Part shown: piece by piece, positions 31,543-39,515 of the stretch
How the letters are laid out: the number at the start of each line of letters is the position of its first letter
Numbering within the stretch: the first letter of the stretch is position 1
Assembly: GCF_030705415.1 (NCBI RefSeq)
Contig: NZ_JAUZED010000021.1
Coordinates: 1 to 39,515, forward strand
Direction of reading: 5' to 3'
Source of the DNA: Curtobacterium sp. A7_M15
Lineage (GTDB): Bacteria > Actinomycetota > Actinomycetes > Actinomycetales > Microbacteriaceae
Length of the DNA stretch: 39,515 nucleotides
The notes under the pieces: generated by a model
The model's database searches: none
What the model saw: the letters and a program-made list of their open reading frames with translations, nothing else
Told to the model about the DNA's origin: nothing
Translations under genes and position numbers: made by a program

Positions 31543-32592
31543 TCAGCGCGAGCGCGAGAACGCCGCGTCGAACGACGCCTCGGGCGGCGCGATCGTGCCC
31601 AGCTTCCGCACGAACGCGAGCGCCTCGGGTCCGCCGACGAGCCGGTCCATGCCCGCGTCCTCCCACTCGACGCTGGTCGGCCCGGCGTACCCGATGTGGT
31701 TCAGCACGCGGAACACCCGCTCCCACGGCACGTCCCCGTGCCCCGCGGTGACGAAGTCCCAGCCGCGCCGCGGGTCGCCCCACGGCAGGTGCGACGAGAG
31801 CCTGCCGTTCCGGCCGTCGAGCTGCTTCACCGACTCCTTGCAGTGCACGTGGTACACCCGGTCGGCGAAGTCGAGCAGGAAGGCGGCGGGGTCTAGGTCC
31901 TGCCAGACGAAGTGCGAGGGGTCGAAGTTGAACCCGAACGCCGGCCGGTCCGCGAACACGTCCAACGTCCGACGGGCGGTCCAGTAGTCGTAGGCGATCT
32001 CGGACGGGTGCACCTCGAGCGCGAACCGCACCCCGACCTCCTCGAACACGTCGAGGATCGGCGACCACCGGTCGTGGAAGTCCTGGTACCCGGCGTCGAT
32101 CATGGATGCGGGCACCGGCGGGAACCCGGCGACGGTCTTCCAGATCGAGGACCCGGAGAACCCGGTGACGGTGTCGACCCCGAGCGCCGCGGCGGCACGT
32201 GCGGTCCACTGCAGCTCCTCGGCGGCGCGCTGGCGGACGCCCTCGGGATCGCCGTCGCCCCAGACGTGGGGCGCGAGGATGTCCTCGTGGCGCTGGTCGA
32301 TCGGGTCGTCGCACACGGCCTGGCCGGTGAGGTGGTTCGCGATGGTCCAGACCTGCAGTCCGTTCCGTTCGAGGATCGCCCTGCGGTCGGCGACGTACGC
32401 CGGGTCCGTCGCGGCGCGTCGGACGTCCAGGTGGTCGCCCCAGCAGGCGATCTCGAGCCCGTCGTAGCCCCATTCACCGGCGAGGCGTGCGACCTCCTCG
32501 AAGGGCAGGTCGGCCCACTGGCCGGTGAACAGGGTGACCGGCCTGGAGGCGCGGGTCGTCCCCGCCTCGTCGGTTTCGTCCGTCGTCGTCAT
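31543..32592 (-). CDS. Sugar phosphate isomerase/epimerase family TIM barrel
   Basis: This 349-residue barrel is longer than the other isomerases in the window. After a polar leader, it opens with [20 protein letters not shown] and then [16 protein letters not shown]. Metal-site motifs are [16 protein letters not shown] (Glu, His), [17 protein letters not shown] (Asp, His), [10 protein letters not shown] (His) and [14 protein letters not shown] (Glu). [18 protein letters not shown] is a marked feature of this subfamily, which I know from many actinobacterial sugar clusters without a firm function. The ATG at 32592 has AAGGA eight bases upstream. A perfect copy of the dispersed repeat lies in the leader codons (32542-32554). 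Encoded beside two Gfo/Idh/MocA enzymes and a ThuA-like protein, it may handle a keto-sugar they produce. Confidence 0.9.
   Translation of the reverse strand: MTTTDETDEAGTTRASRPVTLFTGQWADLPFEEVARLAGEWGYDGLEIACWGDHLDVRRAATDPAYVADRRAILERNGLQVWTIANHLTGQAVCDDPIDQRHEDILAPHVWGDGDPEGVRQRAAEELQWTARAAAALGVDTVTGFSGSSIWKTVAGFPPVPASMIDAGYQDFHDRWSPILDVFEEVGVRFALEVHPSEIAYDYWTARRTLDVFADRPAFGFNFDPSHFVWQDLDPAAFLLDFADRVYHVHCKESVKQLDGRNGRLSSHLPWGDPRRGWDFVTAGHGDVPWERVFRVLNHIGYAGPTSVEWEDAGMDRLVGGPEALAFVRKLGTIAPPEASFDAAFSRSR
32542..32554 (+). repeat. Dispersed repeat copy, perfect, inside isomerase leader codons
   Basis: CCTGGAGGCGCGG, identical to the arm core at 6126-6138. It falls in the poorly conserved N-terminal codons of the isomerase gene, about 40-50 bases after its start. 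Such a place tolerates insertion of a small element. Confidence 0.6.
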
Positions 32593-32626
32593 CGTCGTCG
32601 TCCTTCCGCGCTCGGTGTGCTGGTGG

Positions 32627-33727
32627 TCACCATGATCCCGGGGTCGCTCCTGCCGGGACGGTCTCGGGGCGGTCGACGCGCGAGCGCACCTCGACCACCG
32701 TGTGCTCGCGGGAGGCGTTCTGGACGGCCTCCATGACCTCGAGCACGTGGAACGCGAGGTCGCCGGACGCCCGGTGCGGCCGGTCCGTCGCGATCGCGTG
32801 GGCCATGTCGGCGAGCCCGTACCCGCGGCCCGCGTCGGCGTACCCGGCGGTCACGGGCAGCTCACGCCACTCGCGGTCGTCCGCCGTCGCGATCGACACC
32901 GGGTCCGAGAAGCGGTTCGGGTCCGGCACCGCGAGGCTGCCCGCGGTGCCGTGGACCTCGAACAGCGGCGCACGGGTCGCCCACACCTCGAACGAGACGG
33001 TGACCGTGGAGACGACCCCGCTCTCGTGCTCGAGGACGGCGACGACGTGCGTGTCGACGTCGACGGGGATCGGGGCCCCGGCGAAGGGCCCGGTCGCGAT
33101 CGTGCGCTCGCGGGTCGACCGGGTGGCGCTCCCGCTGACCCGGGCGACCGGGCCGAAGAACTGCACGAGGCTCGTCAGGTAGTACGGCCCCATGTCGAGC
33201 AGCGGTCCGCCCCCGGGCTGGTAGTAGAACGCCGGCGCGGGGTGCCACAGCTCGTGACCGGGGGCGCTCCAGGACACCGCCGCGCCGACCGGGTCGCCGA
33301 TCAGCCCGTCGTCGAGCGCCGCGCGCGCGGTCTGGATCCCGGTGCCGAGCACGGTGTCCGGTGCGCTGCCGACGCGCAGGCCCGCGCGTCCGGCCAGCTC
33401 GAGCACCGGCACAGCCTCGGCCGTCGAGAGCGCGAGCGGCTTCTCGCCGTAGACGTGCTTGCCGGCGTCGAGGGCCCGGGTCGCGACCTCGGCGTGTGCG
33501 GCCGGGATCGTCAGGTTGAGCACGACGTCGACGTCGTCCGCGGCGAGGAGTTCGTCGACACTCGTGCCGCGCACGCCCTGGGTCGCACCCACGGACTGCG
33601 CGCGCTCGACGTCGAGGTCCGCCACGGCGGTGAGCGCCAGGCCCGGCAGCGCCGGGAAGTGCTCGAAGTACTGCTGGCTGATGTTGCCGACACCGACCAC
33701 GCCGACGCGGAACGGACGGTCGTTCAC
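32627..33727 (-). CDS. Gfo/Idh/MocA family oxidoreductase
   Basis: The 366-residue product has the Rossmann motif [30 protein letters not shown], and YGEKPLAL with the catalytic Lys at about residue 96. The sugar-binding domain has [22 protein letters not shown], in which the usual GxHxxD is replaced by GPYYLT, as in one known subgroup of the family. [18 protein letters not shown] follows. The GTG at 33727 overlaps the ThuA-like stop (GTGA), which fixes the start. It is the third gene of the leftward operon and probably oxidises or reduces a keto-sugar with NAD(P). It clearly differs from the other family member in the operon, so the two may work in sequence (oxidise, then reduce) around the isomerase. 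Confidence 0.88.
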   Translation of the reverse strand: MNDRPFRVGVVGVGNISQQYFEHFPALPGLALTAVADLDVERAQSVGATQGVRGTSVDELLAADDVDVVLNLTIPAAHAEVATRALDAGKHVYGEKPLALSTAEAVPVLELAGRAGLRVGSAPDTVLGTGIQTARAALDDGLIGDPVGAAVSWSAPGHELWHPAPAFYYQPGGGPLLDMGPYYLTSLVQFFGPVARVSGSATRSTRERTIATGPFAGAPIPVDVDTHVVAVLEHESGVVSTVTVSFEVWATRAPLFEVHGTAGSLAVPDPNRFSDPVSIATADDREWRELPVTAGYADAGRGYGLADMAHAIATDRPHRASGDLAFHVLEVMEAVQNASREHTVVEVRSRVDRPETVPAGATPGSW

Positions 33728-34422
33728 CGGGCTGCCCACAGGAGTCCCCTCTCGATGATCGTGCGGAGCGGCTGCGACTCGACGACCTCGAGCCGGTGCC
33801 CGGGTGCCGAGACGAACACGCGACCCTGCCCCCACTGCCGGGTCCAGATCGCCGGCGCCGTGACCGGCCGGTTCCAGGCGTCGAAGTCCCGCGCCTCCTG
33901 CGTGGTCGTCGCGAGCACGTCGTTGTACTCGTCGGAGAGCACCCAGTACTGCTCGGTCACGAGGTCGAAGTCCTCGATGCCCTGCGTGATCGGGTGCGCG
34001 TGCCCCGCCTCGGTGATGTGCACCGTGTACGGGATGTAGTTGTCGGACTGCTCGCCGGTGCGCTCCGAGGGGTGCTTGCCCGCGTGGTGGGCGAACTGCC
34101 CGCCGATCATGTGGAGGTAGTCGGCGGTGTTCCGGAACGCGTCCGCGATCCCGCCGTGCCACCCCGCGAGACCGGCGCCGCCGAGGACGGCCCGCTGCAG
34201 CCCGGCGAACTCGTCGTCGGCGATGGTCGACATCGTCACGATCTGCACGATCAGGTCGACGCCCGCCATGACGGACTCGTCGGCGTACACCGCCGTGGAC
34301 TCCGACACCTGCACGTCGAAGCCGTTGTCCCGCAGGAACGGGACGAACAGGTCCGTGGTCTCGACCGGCATGTGCCCGTCCCACCCACCGCGGACGACGA
34401 GGGCCTTCCTGGTGTCCGTCAC
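33724..34422 (-). CDS. ThuA-like protein (glutamine amidotransferase-like fold)
   Basis: The 232-residue product belongs to the ThuA family named after trehalose utilisation in rhizobia. Visible are ALVVRGGWDGHMPVETTDLFVPFL at the start, VDLIVQIVTMSTIADDEFAGL, AGLAGWHGGIADAFRNTADYLHMIGGQFAHHAG (conserved HGG) and HPITQGIEDFDLVTEQYWVL. The fold is like class I glutamine amidotransferases but the nucleophile Cys is absent. Partners of ThuA-type proteins in other bacteria (thuB) are Gfo/Idh/MocA enzymes, and the pair makes 3-keto-disaccharides in rhizobia. The GTG at 34422 follows the stop of the preceding gene with no gap, and the stop overlaps the next Gfo/Idh/MocA gene, so it is translated between two such oxidoreductases. 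Confidence 0.88.
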   Translation of the reverse strand: MTDTRKALVVRGGWDGHMPVETTDLFVPFLRDNGFDVQVSESTAVYADESVMAGVDLIVQIVTMSTIADDEFAGLQRAVLGGAGLAGWHGGIADAFRNTADYLHMIGGQFAHHAGKHPSERTGEQSDNYIPYTVHITEAGHAHPITQGIEDFDLVTEQYWVLSDEYNDVLATTTQEARDFDAWNRPVTAPAIWTRQWGQGRVFVSAPGHRLEVVESQPLRTIIERGLLWAAR

Positions 34423-35601
34423 TCAGACCACCGTCCAGGCGCTGCTGTCGGCCGCGCTGCGCTCGACCGCGTCGAGGACCTTCTGCACGTGCAGCCCCTC
34501 CTCGAACGACGGGGTCGGGTCCTCGCCGGCGACGATCGCCTGCACGAAGTCCTTCACCTCGTGGCTGAAGGTGTGCTCGTACCCGATGAGGTGCCCGGTC
34601 GGCCACCACGCCGCCATGTAGGGGTGCTCGGGCTCGGTGACGAGGATCCGCTGGAAGCCCTGCTCGCCCGCCGGCGCCGTCGCGTCGTAGAAGCGCAGTT
34701 CGTTCATCGACTCGAGGTCGAACTGGATCGCACCGGCCGACCCGCTGACCTCGAGCGTGAAGCCGTTTTTCCGGCCGGTCGCGTAGCGCGTGGCCTCGAA
34801 GGTGCCGATCGCGCCGTCGGCCGCGCCGCCCGCGAGCCGTGCGGTGAAGAACGCGGCGTCGTCGACCGTGACCTGGCCGCGCTCCTCGGAGGCGGTGCCG
34901 GACAGCCCGACGCCCTCGGCCATGAGCGGGCGCTCGGTCACGAAGGTCTCGAGCGTGCCGGAGACCGTGGCGAGCGACGCCCCCGTGACGTGCTCGACGA
35001 GGTCGATCGCGTGCGCGCCGATGTCCCCGAGCGAGCCGGAGCCGGCGAGCGACTTGTCGAGTCGCCAGGTCATCGGACCCTCGGGGTCTGCCAACCAGTC
35101 CTGCAGGTACAGCGCGCGGACCTGTCGGACGGTGCCGAGCCTCCCGTCCTCCACCAGCCGCTTCGCGAACGCGATGGCGGGCACCCGACGGTAGCTGAAG
35201 CCGACCATGGCGCGGACGCCCTTCGCCCGCGCAGCGGCGGCGGCGGCCGTCATCGCCTCGGCCTCGGCGACGGTGTTCGCGAGGGGCTTCTCGCACAGCA
35301 CGTGCTTGCCGGCCTCGAGCGCGGCGATCGCGACCTCGACGTGCGACGACCCCGGCGAGCAGATGTCGACCACGTCGACGTCCGGGTCGGTGACCACGGC
35401 GCGCCAGTCGGTCGACGCGGCCTGCCAGCCGTACTGCCTGCGCGCTGCCTCGGTCCGCTCCGGGTCACGGCCGACGATCACCGCCATCTCGGGTTCGACG
35501 CCGAGGTCGAAGAACCTCGGCGCGGTCCGCCAGCCCTGGGAGTGCGCGGCTCCCATGAAGCCGTGGCCCACCATGGCCACTCGAAGTCGGTCTTGTGCCA
35601 T
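34423..35601 (-). CDS. Gfo/Idh/MocA family oxidoreductase, first gene of the leftward xylose-island operon
   Basis: The 392-residue product begins [19 protein letters not shown] (nucleotide site). [13 protein letters not shown] and LCEKPLANT follow, with the catalytic Lys at about residue 105. The substrate domain shows [21 protein letters not shown] with the conserved His and Asp. [35 protein letters not shown] ends the protein. The family oxidises or reduces sugar hydroxyls. The ATG at 35601 has AAGGAG eight bases upstream. It is the promoter-proximal gene, transcribed away from xylA. Position next to ThuA makes it the closest analogue of ThuB, so 3-keto-sugar formation is a reasonable guess. 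Substrate not proven. Confidence 0.9.
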   Translation of the reverse strand: MAQDRLRVAMVGHGFMGAAHSQGWRTAPRFFDLGVEPEMAVIVGRDPERTEAARRQYGWQAASTDWRAVVTDPDVDVVDICSPGSSHVEVAIAALEAGKHVLCEKPLANTVAEAEAMTAAAAAARAKGVRAMVGFSYRRVPAIAFAKRLVEDGRLGTVRQVRALYLQDWLADPEGPMTWRLDKSLAGSGSLGDIGAHAIDLVEHVTGASLATVSGTLETFVTERPLMAEGVGLSGTASEERGQVTVDDAAFFTARLAGGAADGAIGTFEATRYATGRKNGFTLEVSGSAGAIQFDLESMNELRFYDATAPAGEQGFQRILVTEPEHPYMAAWWPTGHLIGYEHTFSHEVKDFVQAIVAGEDPTPSFEEGLHVQKVLDAVERSAADSSAWTVV

Positions 35602-35628
35602 CCCGCTCGCTCCTTTGCGATCACGTCC

Positions 35629-35657
35629 TTGCCAGAGCCAACACTACCGCTTATGTT
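35629..35657 (+). promoter_or_regulatory. xylA promoter
   Basis: TTGCCA (35629-35634) and TATGTT (35652-35657) are 17 bases apart, a near-ideal spacing. Transcription should start near 35664, leaving about 36 bases before the ATG at 35700. Confidence 0.65.
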
Positions 35658-35668
35658 GGGCGCGGCAA
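35641..35668 (-). promoter_or_regulatory. Promoter of the leftward six-gene operon
   Basis: Minus-strand TTGCCG (35668-35663) and TAGTGT (35646-35641) are 16 bases apart. The start would lie near 35634. The elements interleave with those of the xylA promoter. Confidence 0.55.
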
Positions 35669-35671
35669 CAT
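35653..35671. promoter_or_regulatory. Palindromic operator shared by xylA and the leftward operon
   Basis: ATGTTG (35653-35658) and CAACAT (35666-35671) flank seven GC bases. It covers the xylA -10 box and start site and the -35 of the opposite promoter, so a bound repressor would shut both. The ROK protein encoded at 30196-31473 is the most likely ligand. Confidence 0.6.
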
Positions 35672-35699
35672 TTTGTTTCGACGACGAACGGTGACCACC

Positions 35700-36890
35700 A
35701 TGGCAACGACGCCCACCCGTGCAGACAAGTTCTCCTTCGGTCTCTGGACCATCGGCTACAACGGCTCCGACCCCTTCGGCGGCCCCACCCGCCCGGCCCT
35801 CGACGTGGTCGAGGCGGTCGAGAAGCTCGACGAGCTCGGCGCCTACGGCCTGACCTTCCACGACGACGACCTCTTCGCGTTCGGCTCGACGGACGCCGAA
35901 CGTCAGACCCAGATCGACCGCCTCAAGGGCGCGCTCGACGCCACCGGCATCGTCGTGCCGATGGTGACGACGAACCTCTTCTCGGCACCGGTCTTCAAGG
36001 ACGGCGGCTTCACCTCGAACGACCGGCAGGTGCGCCGCTTCGCGCTCCGCAAGGTCCTGCGCAACATCGACCTCGCCGCCGAGCTCGGCGCGTCGACGTT
36101 CGTGATGTGGGGCGGCCGCGAAGGCGCCGAGTACGACTCCGCCAAGGACGTGCAGGCCGCGCTCGAGCGCTACCGCGAGGCCGTCAACCTCCTCGCCCAG
36201 TACGTCACCGACAAGGGCTACGGCATCCGCTTCGCGATCGAGCCGAAGCCGAACGAGCCCCGCGGCGACATCCTGCTGCCGACGCTCGGTCACGCGATCG
36301 CCTTCACCGAGACGCTGGAGCGTCCCGAGCTGTTCGGCATCAACCCCGAGGTCGGTCACGAGCAGATGGCCGGCCTGAACTTCACCGCCGGCATCGCGCA
36401 GGCGCTCTACCAGGGCAAGCTCTTCCACATCGACCTCAACGGGCAGCGCGGCATCAAGTACGACCAGGACCTCGTGTTCGGCCACGGCGACCTGCAGAAC
36501 GCGTTCTCGCTCGTCGACCTGCTCGAGCACGGTGCTCCCCAGGGCGGCCCGGCCTACGACGGCCCGCGCCACTTCGACTACAAGCCGAGCCGCACCGAGG
36601 ACATCTCCGGGGTCTGGGACTCCGCGGCCGCGAACATGCGCATGTACCTCCTCCTCAAGGAGCGCGCGCAGGCGTTCCGCGCCGACCCCGAGGTGCAGGC
36701 CGCGCTCGAGGCGTCGAAGGTCGGCGAGCTCAGCACGCCGACGCTGAACGACGGCGAGTCCTACGACGCCTTCCTCGCCGACCGCTCGGCGTTCGAGGAC
36801 TTCGACGCCGACGCGTACTTCGGCGGCAAGGGCTTCGGCTTCGTCAAGCTGCAGCAGCTCGCCATCGAGCACCTCATGGGCGCTCGTTGA
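35700..36890 (+). CDS. xylA: Xylose isomerase
   Basis: The 396-residue product isomerises D-xylose to D-xylulose with two divalent metals. [14 protein letters not shown] opens the protein. [12 protein letters not shown] carries His54 and Asp57, which match the standard numbering of actinobacterial xylose isomerases. [35 protein letters not shown] (metal Glu and Lys), [16 protein letters not shown] and [20 protein letters not shown] complete the site. The ATG at 35700 gives the His54 numbering; a GTG nine bases earlier is possible. No strong ribosome site is seen. It is the first gene of xylA-xylB, with the esterase beyond. Confidence 0.97.
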   Translation: MATTPTRADKFSFGLWTIGYNGSDPFGGPTRPALDVVEAVEKLDELGAYGLTFHDDDLFAFGSTDAERQTQIDRLKGALDATGIVVPMVTTNLFSAPVFKDGGFTSNDRQVRRFALRKVLRNIDLAAELGASTFVMWGGREGAEYDSAKDVQAALERYREAVNLLAQYVTDKGYGIRFAIEPKPNEPRGDILLPTLGHAIAFTETLERPELFGINPEVGHEQMAGLNFTAGIAQALYQGKLFHIDLNGQRGIKYDQDLVFGHGDLQNAFSLVDLLEHGAPQGGPAYDGPRHFDYKPSRTEDISGVWDSAAANMRMYLLLKERAQAFRADPEVQAALEASKVGELSTPTLNDGESYDAFLADRSAFEDFDADAYFGGKGFGFVKLQQLAIEHLMGAR

Positions 36891-38365
36891 GTCAGCAGCT
36901 CGTCGCCGGGGTCGACTCGTCGACCCAGTCCTGCAAGGTCACGATCCGCGACGCCGGCAGCGGTGCGGTCGTCCGGGAGGGGCGCGCGTCGCACCCGGAC
37001 GGTACGTCCGTCGACCCCCGCCACTGGTGGGACGCGCTCGGCGCGGCCGTCGCGGACGCCGGCGGGCTCGACGGGGTCGGTGCGATCGCGATCGCCGGGC
37101 AGCAGCACGGCATGGTCGCGCTCGACGCGGACGGCCGCGTGGTCCGCGACGCGCTCCTGTGGAACGACGTCCGGAGTGCCGACGCGGCCGCGCAGATGGT
37201 CCAGGAGCTGGGCCAGGAGGCGTGGGTCGCCCGCACGGGTCTGGTGCCGGTGGCCTCGTTCACCGGTACCAAGCTGCGGTGGCTCCGCGACGCGGAAGCC
37301 GCGAACGCCGCCCGCGTCGCGGCCGTCGCGCTCCCCCACGACTGGCTGTCGTGGCGGCTGCGCGGGTACGGCCCGGCCGACGAGAGTCCGTTGGGCCCCG
37401 ACCTCGACGCCCTCGCGACCGACGGCTCGGACGCCAGCGGCACGGGGTACTGGGACCCGGTGCGTCGCGAGTACGACGGCGAGCTGTTCGAACTGGCGCT
37501 CGGTCGGGGCCTGCGCGTCGCGGGCGCTCCCGCCGACGGGCCGTCGGACGCGGTCGTCGTGCCGCGGGTCGTCGCGCCGGACGAGGCGATGGGTTCCCTC
37601 GAGGTCGACGTGGCGCTTCCCGGCGGTGCGACAGCCGGGGCGGGGCTCCTCGTCGGAGCCGGGCTCGGCGACAACGCCGGGGCAGCGCTCGGCCTCGGAC
37701 TGGGCCCGGGTGACGTCGCGGTGTCCCTCGGCACGAGCGGCACCGTCTTCGGGGTCACCGACGCCGAGGTGCGCGACCCGAGCGGGACGGTGGCGGGCTT
37801 CGCCGACGGGAGCGGGTCGCGCCTCCCGATCGTCACGACGCTCAACGCGGCCCGCGTGCTCGAGGTGATCGGCGGTCTGCTCAGCGTCGACCACGACGCA
37901 CTCGGCGCGCTGGCGCTGCAGGCGCCGGCCGGTGCGGACGGGCTCGTGCTCGTGCCGTACTTCGTCGGCGAGCGCACGCCGAACAGGCCGGACGCGACCG
38001 CCTCGCTGCTCGGCATGACACCGGCGACGACGGACCGGGCGCACCTCGCCCGGGCCGCGGTCGAGGGGATGCTCTGCGCGCTCGCGGACGGCCTCGCCGC
38101 GGTCGAGGGCACCGGCGTCACCGTCGATCGGCTGCTGCTCATCGGCGGCGCCGCGCGCAACGAGGCCGTGCGCGTCGTCGCGGCGCAGGTGTTCGGCCGG
38201 GACGTCCTCGTGCCCGAGCCGGGCGAGTACGTGGCGGCCGGCGCGGCGAAGCAGGCGGCGTGGGTGCTCAGCGGCACCCTGCCGGCGTGGGACACCGCGA
38301 CCACCGTCGTGCCCGGCGACCCCCAGCCCGAGGTGCTCGAGCAGTACCGCGCCGCGGCACGCTGA
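36887..38365 (+). CDS. xylB: Xylulokinase
   Basis: This 492-residue FGGY-family kinase phosphorylates D-xylulose to xylulose 5-phosphate for the pentose phosphate pathway. Motifs in order: [17 protein letters not shown] (phosphate loop 1), [55 protein letters not shown] (ATP site), [14 protein letters not shown] and [22 protein letters not shown] (C-terminal FGGY region). The start is a TTG at 36887 overlapping the xylA stop by four bases (TTGA), giving [12 protein letters not shown]; no ATG or GTG lies close enough to the phosphate loop. Translation is probably coupled to xylA. Confidence 0.94.
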   Translation: MSQQLVAGVDSSTQSCKVTIRDAGSGAVVREGRASHPDGTSVDPRHWWDALGAAVADAGGLDGVGAIAIAGQQHGMVALDADGRVVRDALLWNDVRSADAAAQMVQELGQEAWVARTGLVPVASFTGTKLRWLRDAEAANAARVAAVALPHDWLSWRLRGYGPADESPLGPDLDALATDGSDASGTGYWDPVRREYDGELFELALGRGLRVAGAPADGPSDAVVVPRVVAPDEAMGSLEVDVALPGGATAGAGLLVGAGLGDNAGAALGLGLGPGDVAVSLGTSGTVFGVTDAEVRDPSGTVAGFADGSGSRLPIVTTLNAARVLEVIGGLLSVDHDALGALALQAPAGADGLVLVPYFVGERTPNRPDATASLLGMTPATTDRAHLARAAVEGMLCALADGLAAVEGTGVTVDRLLLIGGAARNEAVRVVAAQVFGRDVLVPEPGEYVAAGAAKQAAWVLSGTLPAWDTATTVVPGDPQPEVLEQYRAAAR

Positions 38366-38399
38366 GCGGCTTCCCGTTCGTCCGTTCGCGGACACTCCC

Positions 38400-38432
38400 G
38401 CCCCCGACGCCGTCCACCACGGCGTCGGGGGC
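38400..38432. terminator. 13-bp hairpin between xylB and the esterase gene
   Basis: GCCCCCGACGCCG (38400-38412) pairs perfectly with 38420-38432 around seven bases. It lies 34 bases after the xylB stop and before the GGAGGA site of the esterase gene. There is no T-tract, so it may be a full terminator or a processing/attenuation point. Confidence 0.65.
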
Positions 38433-38456
38433 ATCATCGTCCCCGGAGGAGACCAC

Positions 38457-39443
38457 ATGCCGTTCACCGACCTACCCCTCGACGCCCTGCGCGCCTACCG
38501 CCCCGACGTCCGCCGCCCCGACGACTTCGACGCCTTCTGGGCCGACACCGTCGCCGCCGCCCGGGCAGCCGGGTCGGGCACCGATCCCGTCCTCGTGCCG
38601 GCCGACACCCCGGTGACCGGACTCGTCATCGAGGACCTCACCTTCCCGGGCTTCGCCGGCGACCCCGTCCGGGCCTGGGTCTCGCGGCCGGTCGCCGCCT
38701 CCGGGCCGCTGCCGGTCGTCGTCGAGTTCCTCGGCTACAACGGCGGTCGCGGACTGCCGGGCGAACGCGTCTCGTGGGCCCTCGCCGGGTACGTGCACGT
38801 CGTGATGGACACCCGCGGACAGGGCAGCGGCTGGGGATCCGGCGGCGACACCCCGGACCCGCACGGCTCCGGCCCGCACATCGGCGGCTGGATGACGAGC
38901 GGCATCGGCTCCCCCGCCGACCACTACTACCGCCGCGTCTACACCGACGCCGTCCGCCTCGTCGACGCCGTCCGCTCCCTGCCGGGTGTCGACCCGGCGC
39001 GCATCGCGCTCACCGGCGGGAGCCAGGGCGGCGGGATCACCATCGCCGCGGCCGCGCTCGTCGAGGCCCACGTCGGACCGATCACCGCGCTGCTGCCGGA
39101 CGTGGCGTTCCTCAGCGACTGGGAGAACGGCACCGCCGTCGCCGTGGGCGGGCCGTACCTCGAGCTCGCGCGGTACCTCTCCGTGCACCGCGACCAGGTC
39201 GACTCCGTGTGGGACACCGCCGCCTACTTCGACGGCGTGCACTTCGCCGCGGGGATCACCGCGCCCGCGCTGTTCTCCGTCGCGCTCATGGACGACGTCG
39301 TGCCGCCGCGGACGACCTTCGCGGCGTACAACGCACTCGGCTCGGCGGACAAGGCGATCGAGGTCTACCCGTACAACGGGCACGAGGGCGGCGGGTTCGC
39401 ACACTGGGAGCGGCAGGTGTCGTTCCTGCGCGAGCGGGGCTGA
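38457..39443 (+). CDS. Acetyl-xylan esterase / cephalosporin-C deacetylase (CE7 family)
   Basis: The 328-residue product is of the usual CE7 length and has no signal peptide, so it is cytoplasmic. Family features: FTDLPLDALRAYRP at the start, RPDDFDAFWADT, VVVEFLGYNGGRGLPGERV, VHVVMDTRGQGSGWG (the RGQ signature), ALTGGSQGGGITIAAA (nucleophile Ser189), LMDDVVPPRTTFAAYNALG (Asp279) and NGHEGGG (His309). CE7 enzymes remove acetyl groups from short xylo-oligosaccharides and related acetylated compounds; cytoplasmic action on imported acetylated xylo-oligosaccharides fits the place after xylAB. The ATG at 38457 has GGAGGA six bases upstream. A hairpin separates it from xylB. Confidence 0.93.
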   Translation: MPFTDLPLDALRAYRPDVRRPDDFDAFWADTVAAARAAGSGTDPVLVPADTPVTGLVIEDLTFPGFAGDPVRAWVSRPVAASGPLPVVVEFLGYNGGRGLPGERVSWALAGYVHVVMDTRGQGSGWGSGGDTPDPHGSGPHIGGWMTSGIGSPADHYYRRVYTDAVRLVDAVRSLPGVDPARIALTGGSQGGGITIAAAALVEAHVGPITALLPDVAFLSDWENGTAVAVGGPYLELARYLSVHRDQVDSVWDTAAYFDGVHFAAGITAPALFSVALMDDVVPPRTTFAAYNALGSADKAIEVYPYNGHEGGGFAHWERQVSFLRERG

Positions 39444-39515
39444 GGGGTCGCGGTCGTCCCGCGCGGGCGGGGCCGGCGCGGGGCCGGGCGCGCGGGGCCA
39501 GGCGCGGCAGCGGGG
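39444..39515. repeat. GC-rich tandem-like sequence at the window end
   Basis: After the esterase stop, three imperfect copies of an 11- to 12-base GC unit occur (39469-39479, 39480-39490, 39493-39504; general form CGGGGCCGGCG). No gene is visible. It may be part of a longer terminator or repeat that continues past the window. Confidence 0.4.

Noticed and set aside
33889-33898. GGAGGCGCGG core inside the ThuA-like gene as a repeat insertion
   Set aside because: It falls in conserved coding sequence (QEARDF) and extends only to the 10-base core, so codon use explains it well enough.
32627-35296. 889-codon minus-strand frame that could be read as a Gfo fusion
   Set aside because: Only the last 366 codons are Gfo/Idh/MocA; the rest is the wrong frame of the ThuA-like and first Gfo genes. 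A GTG start at 33727 with GTGA overlap explains the gene.
35691-35699. GTG start for xylA nine bases before the ATG
   Set aside because: In frame and possible, but the ATG gives the standard His54/Asp57 numbering. Not excluded.
35207-38365. 1052-codon plus-strand frame ending in xylulokinase
   Set aside because: The front part is a shifted reading of xylA. The kinase begins at TTG 36887, overlapping the xylA stop.
1-39515. CRISPR arrays, insertion sequences, phage genes, rRNA or tRNA genes
   Set aside because: No regularly spaced direct repeats, transposase-like proteins, integrase motifs or structural RNA signatures were found on either strand.

Overview
The window is about 39.5 kb of very GC-rich DNA. 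It has dense ORFs, many 4-base start/stop overlaps, frequent GTG and TTG starts, and several promoters of the form TANNNT followed by six bases and a start codon. Together with the gene content (TIGR03704-like PrmC relative next to prs and glmU, an ABC sugar importer with no ATPase of its own, ROK and LacI regulators beside sugar genes), this points to an actinobacterium, most likely a Microbacteriaceae plant or soil isolate of the Curtobacterium type. The genus call is an inference from general resemblance, not a database match.

Left third (1-13,060): a hexuronate island. A LacI regulator and glucuronate isomerase (uxaC) run rightward. Divergently, a solute-binding lipoprotein and two permeases are followed by a sugar isomerase/epimerase, a Gfo/Idh/MocA oxidoreductase, a second isomerase, a fructuronate reductase-like enzyme (uxuB) and a mannonate dehydratase (manD). 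Glucuronate -> fructuronate -> mannonate -> KDG is therefore encoded, but KDG kinase and KDPG aldolase are not in the window. A 36-bp composite palindrome lies between the divergent promoters. Half of it recurs upstream of a separate isomerase gene at 12,204-13,010, which suggests one LacI regulon.

Middle (13,080-29,000): a ribbon-helix-helix/Doc toxin-antitoxin pair with a palindromic operator, a NarL-type two-component system, a SHOCT membrane protein, gluconokinase divergent from 6-phosphogluconate dehydrogenase, a small membrane protein, a membrane-anchored molybdopterin oxidoreductase, the housekeeping trio glmU-prs-PrmC relative, a four-gene cassette (small helical protein, DUF1023 hydrolase with a WXG-like front end, lipoprotein, and a second lipoprotein broken by a Trp-to-amber change), and a UMF1-type MFS transporter.

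Right third (29,000-39,515): a xylose/xylan island. xylA, xylB and a CE7 acetyl-xylan esterase run rightward. Leftward from the same 100-bp promoter region runs a six-gene set: Gfo/Idh/MocA, ThuA-like, Gfo/Idh/MocA, sugar isomerase/epimerase, ROK repressor, zinc polyol dehydrogenase. One short palindrome sits across two interleaved divergent promoters. The two islands together fit growth on acetylated glucuronoxylan: the esterase removes acetyl groups, xylAB and gnd/gntK feed the pentose phosphate pathway, and the uxaC/uxuB/manD route handles the uronic acid side chains. The substrates of the Gfo/ThuA/isomerase modules are not known from sequence; they are the best candidates here for an undescribed pathway.
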